A stretch of 64,000 nt of DNA from Atopostipes suicloacalis DSM 15692. Its GTDB lineage: Bacteria; Bacillota; Bacilli; Lactobacillales; Carnobacteriaceae_A. The notes under the pieces are model-generated. The model ran no database searches. It saw nothing but the letters and a program-made list of their open reading frames with translations, and was not told the DNA's origin. Position 1 is the first letter of the stretch; each line of letters begins with the position of its first letter. The DNA lies in contig NZ_FQUF01000009.1 of NCBI RefSeq assembly GCF_900129085.1, positions 1 through 64,000 of the forward strand, read 5' to 3'. Position numbers and translations under genes: made by a program. Of this stretch, positions 63,101 to 64,000 are shown piece by piece.

Positions 63101-63733
63101 AATATCTGCCTGTTTTTTAAGTGGAGTTAATTGAGATTCAAGTTCATATAGAATATCTTGAACACGGTCTAAATTATCTTGTGTTTGTTCTAATTTTTTC
63201 TCCGCATCTTGTTTACGAACCTTATATTTATAGACACCTGCAGCTTCTTCAAAAATTCCTCGTCGATCTTCTGGTTTTGAATTGAAAATAGCTTCTACTT
63301 TTCCCTGAGAGATTACTGAAAAAGACTCTTTTCCTAAACCAGAGTCCATGAATAGATCCACAATATCTCGTAACCGACATTCTTGTTGATTAATCATGTA
63401 GGTTGAATCGCCTGTTCTAGATATCCTGCGCAAAATACTGACTTCTTCATATTCAATTCCTAAATAATGATCAGAATTGTCTAATATCAACTCAACTTCT
63501 GCAATATTTAGAGGTTTCCGTTCGTTCGTTCCAGAGAAGATGACATCATTCATTCGATCCCCACGTAAAGTTTTAGCGGATTGCTCCCCCATCACCCAAC
63601 GGATCGCTTCAATAATATTTGATTTACCACTTCCATTTGGACCAACGATAGCCGTAACACCTTGGTTAAATTCCAATGTTGTTTTTTCTGGGAATGATTT
63701 AAATCCCTTTAATATTATTTTCTTTAACTGCAC
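60173..63733 (-). CDS. smc: Chromosome segregation protein SMC
   Basis: This 1186-residue DNA-organising ATPase works with ScpA and ScpB. N-terminal head has Walker A G-P-N-G-S-G-K-S-N; two long coiled coils flank a hinge (about 500-670) with G-G-S-M-T-G-G-G; the C-terminal head has the ABC signature L-S-G-G-E-R-A-L-T and Walker B F-C-I-L-D-E-A-E-A-A-L-D-D-A. The start is GTG (63733) with AAGGAG nine bases upstream. It lies 30 bp after rnc, the typical rnc-smc arrangement. Confidence 0.96.
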   Translation of the reverse strand: MQLKKIILKGFKSFPEKTTLEFNQGVTAIVGPNGSGKSNIIEAIRWVMGEQSAKTLRGDRMNDVIFSGTNERKPLNIAEVELILDNSDHYLGIEYEEVSILRRISRTGDSTYMINQQECRLRDIVDLFMDSGLGKESFSVISQGKVEAIFNSKPEDRRGIFEEAAGVYKYKVRKQDAEKKLEQTQDNLDRVQDILYELESQLTPLKKQADIAHSFLDQKEKLTDLDIGVTVWQIQQLTEKIKEDSHKNGQLEDDLKNVAKQIEDLEHQQISQTDKLKTIEGLREEINNKLIHVVREKERTEAALNLFDEKARHREAFIGEKEASIEQLTKRRSQLSKELKEIQLVHTTKNKELKEINREIKALKDKKAYLEGDKESQMEELRNHYIELLQQQTSLKNEKNYMEQVLKRSDKDKQKASDRVAHLEEEIKKKKDVLHNNQGSYEKINEELLSLLNDYKTFEQTLNEYKQNLHIRNERLDKTRNELERAKAKQFSLKEMQDNYAGYYAGVRAVMKQKDHLEGIVGTVAELIEVPSQYVQAIDTVLGSSGQFIVVENEKSARDAINYLKQNKKGRATFLPLPTIKARNLSHQVKAQIDQMDGFIGIASELVTNDANIQNIIDNLLGQTIIAATLESANEIARLIQFRNRVVSLEGDVINAGGSMTGGGRQNNTSPVFSHKAELEILNKFISENEKVLEHLLVNKNELEEKKDKLEQKVEKIRVSGEEKRFEEQHLKSKLDNLSEQVTNLERELKATTFELNETNHVYDSYIERLKEAEDSLQIITKKVKESNENMQLLSSEQENIDKEKDRLDQEISLKSDKHGDIRESLASVQANRQYIEEQISQIKDQLSDLKLDIQSFDEELEVDSKEELEDLLNRYIKDQKNLQDQQQEIRSNYEDENQIQENLAEQLNQQSGRKQYLSEEKSKVDIRLSQNDVRMDHYLDYLVDEYKIGYEEARLLDFPEIELEEAKKQVKLLKKGIEELGPVNLNSIDEHKSVDDRFRFLTQQQNDLIEAKTNLYNTMDEMDAIVEKQFKETFDQIQEEFSLVFPKMFGGGYAELVLNNPDNLLETGIEIIAQPPGKRLTRLSLLSGGERALTAISLLFAIIHVNPIPFCILDEAEAALDDANVVRFGQYLENFEDDTQFIVITHRKGTMEHSNQLYGVTMQERGISKIVSVSLNEAQQMDGVT

Positions 63734-63763
63734 TCAATACTTCTCCTTTATCCAACCAATCTT

Positions 63764-64000
63764 TTATTTCACTGAATCATAAGCTTCTTTTGCGGCAGCT
63801 TGTTCAGCTCTTTTTTTAGAACTGCCAACGCCAATTCCCATAATATCTCCTTCAATTAATACAGCCACTTTAAATTGGCGAGCGTGATCCGGTCCAGAAG
63901 TTTCAATGACTTGATATTCTATTTGAACAACACCGTCACGCTGCATCCATTCTTGCAAGGCTGTTTTAAAATCCATCCCATGCGAGAAATCACCAGCAGA
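63764..64000 (-). CDS. rnc: Ribonuclease III, C-terminal part (window edge)
   Basis: The frame reads through the window end, so only the last 78 codons are visible. They form the double-stranded RNA-binding domain: D-F-K-T-A-L-Q-E-W, then I-E-Y-Q-V-I, G-P-D-H-A-R-Q-F-K-V-A-V, G-x-G-x-G-x-S-K-K-R-A-E-Q-A-A-A. RNase III processes rRNA and structured mRNAs. The catalytic domain lies beyond 64000. The rnc-smc adjacency supports the call. Confidence 0.93.
   Translation of the reverse strand, partial: SAGDFSHGMDFKTALQEWMQRDGVVQIEYQVIETSGPDHARQFKVAVLIEGDIMGIGVGSSKKRAEQAAAKEAYDSVK

Overview
The window is low-GC DNA from a Firmicute, most likely a lactic acid bacterium (order Lactobacillales). Housekeeping synteny supports this: rnc-smc-HAD-ftsY-ylxM-ffh-rpsP-khpA-...-rimM-trmD, a TPR gene with reoY (ypiA-ypiB), dinG-tseB-asnS-dnaD-nth, a SufCDSUB operon and a single-chain pyruvate carboxylase. 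A Carnobacteriaceae- or Enterococcaceae-like host is my guess; I cannot fix the genus from sequence alone.

Roughly 0.4-28.6 kb is an integrative and conjugative element (ICE) of the Tn916/ICEBs1 superfamily. It sits between a csbD-like stress gene on the left and the suf operon terminator on the right. Its order is: a left-end cargo gene with a HEPN-like R-x6-H motif; an IS982-family insertion sequence in the divergent promoter region; an LPQTG surface adhesin with a thioester domain; two DUF961 proteins; an FtsK/TcpA coupling ATPase; a hairpin-rich oriT-like region; a MobT relaxase; ArdA antirestriction protein; and a mating-pair module in ICEBs1 conB-conG/cwlT or pCW3 tcpC-tcpH order. This is followed by minus-strand cargo, then a plus-strand regulation module (HTH protein, sigma-like factor, small helix-turn-helix protein), a 600-bp non-coding region with signs of a pseudoknotted RNA, an excisionase-like gene and a tyrosine integrase. 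12-bp tandem repeats lie near both ends.

The ICE cargo is an arsenic module (arsD, arsA, arsR, arsD, a CoA-disulfide-reductase/rhodanese fusion) plus an ABC-2 exporter. The arsenite permease acr3 survives only as its last 44 codons, so ArsA has no membrane partner encoded here. Two matching promoters carry 9-2-9 palindromic ArsR operators, and a third palindrome sits in the arsD2 leader.

From 28.6 kb onward the window is chromosome. On the minus strand are sufCDSUB and, just upstream of it, a YclNOPQ-like ferric-siderophore ABC operon in which both permease genes carry a single-base frameshift. Pyruvate carboxylase (plus strand) follows. The remainder is minus strand: nth, dnaD, asnS, tseB-like, dinG, cca, a MazG-like hydrolase, reoY-like, a TPR protein, trmD and rimM. 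A manganese/zinc ABC operon with its own promoter and operator is inserted between rimM and khpA. The secretion (SRP) and chromosome-segregation genes come last, and rnc is cut by the window end.

Functionally, the ICE genes process, pump, protect and reintegrate the element while bringing adhesion, a possible defence gene and metalloid tolerance. The chromosomal part covers Fe-S assembly, iron and manganese supply, anaplerosis, tRNA and ribosome maturation, DNA repair and SRP targeting. The most interesting points are the putative structured RNA at 26624-26839, the HEPN-like gene, the lost arsenite pump, the ICE-borne thioester adhesin and the paired permease frameshifts.
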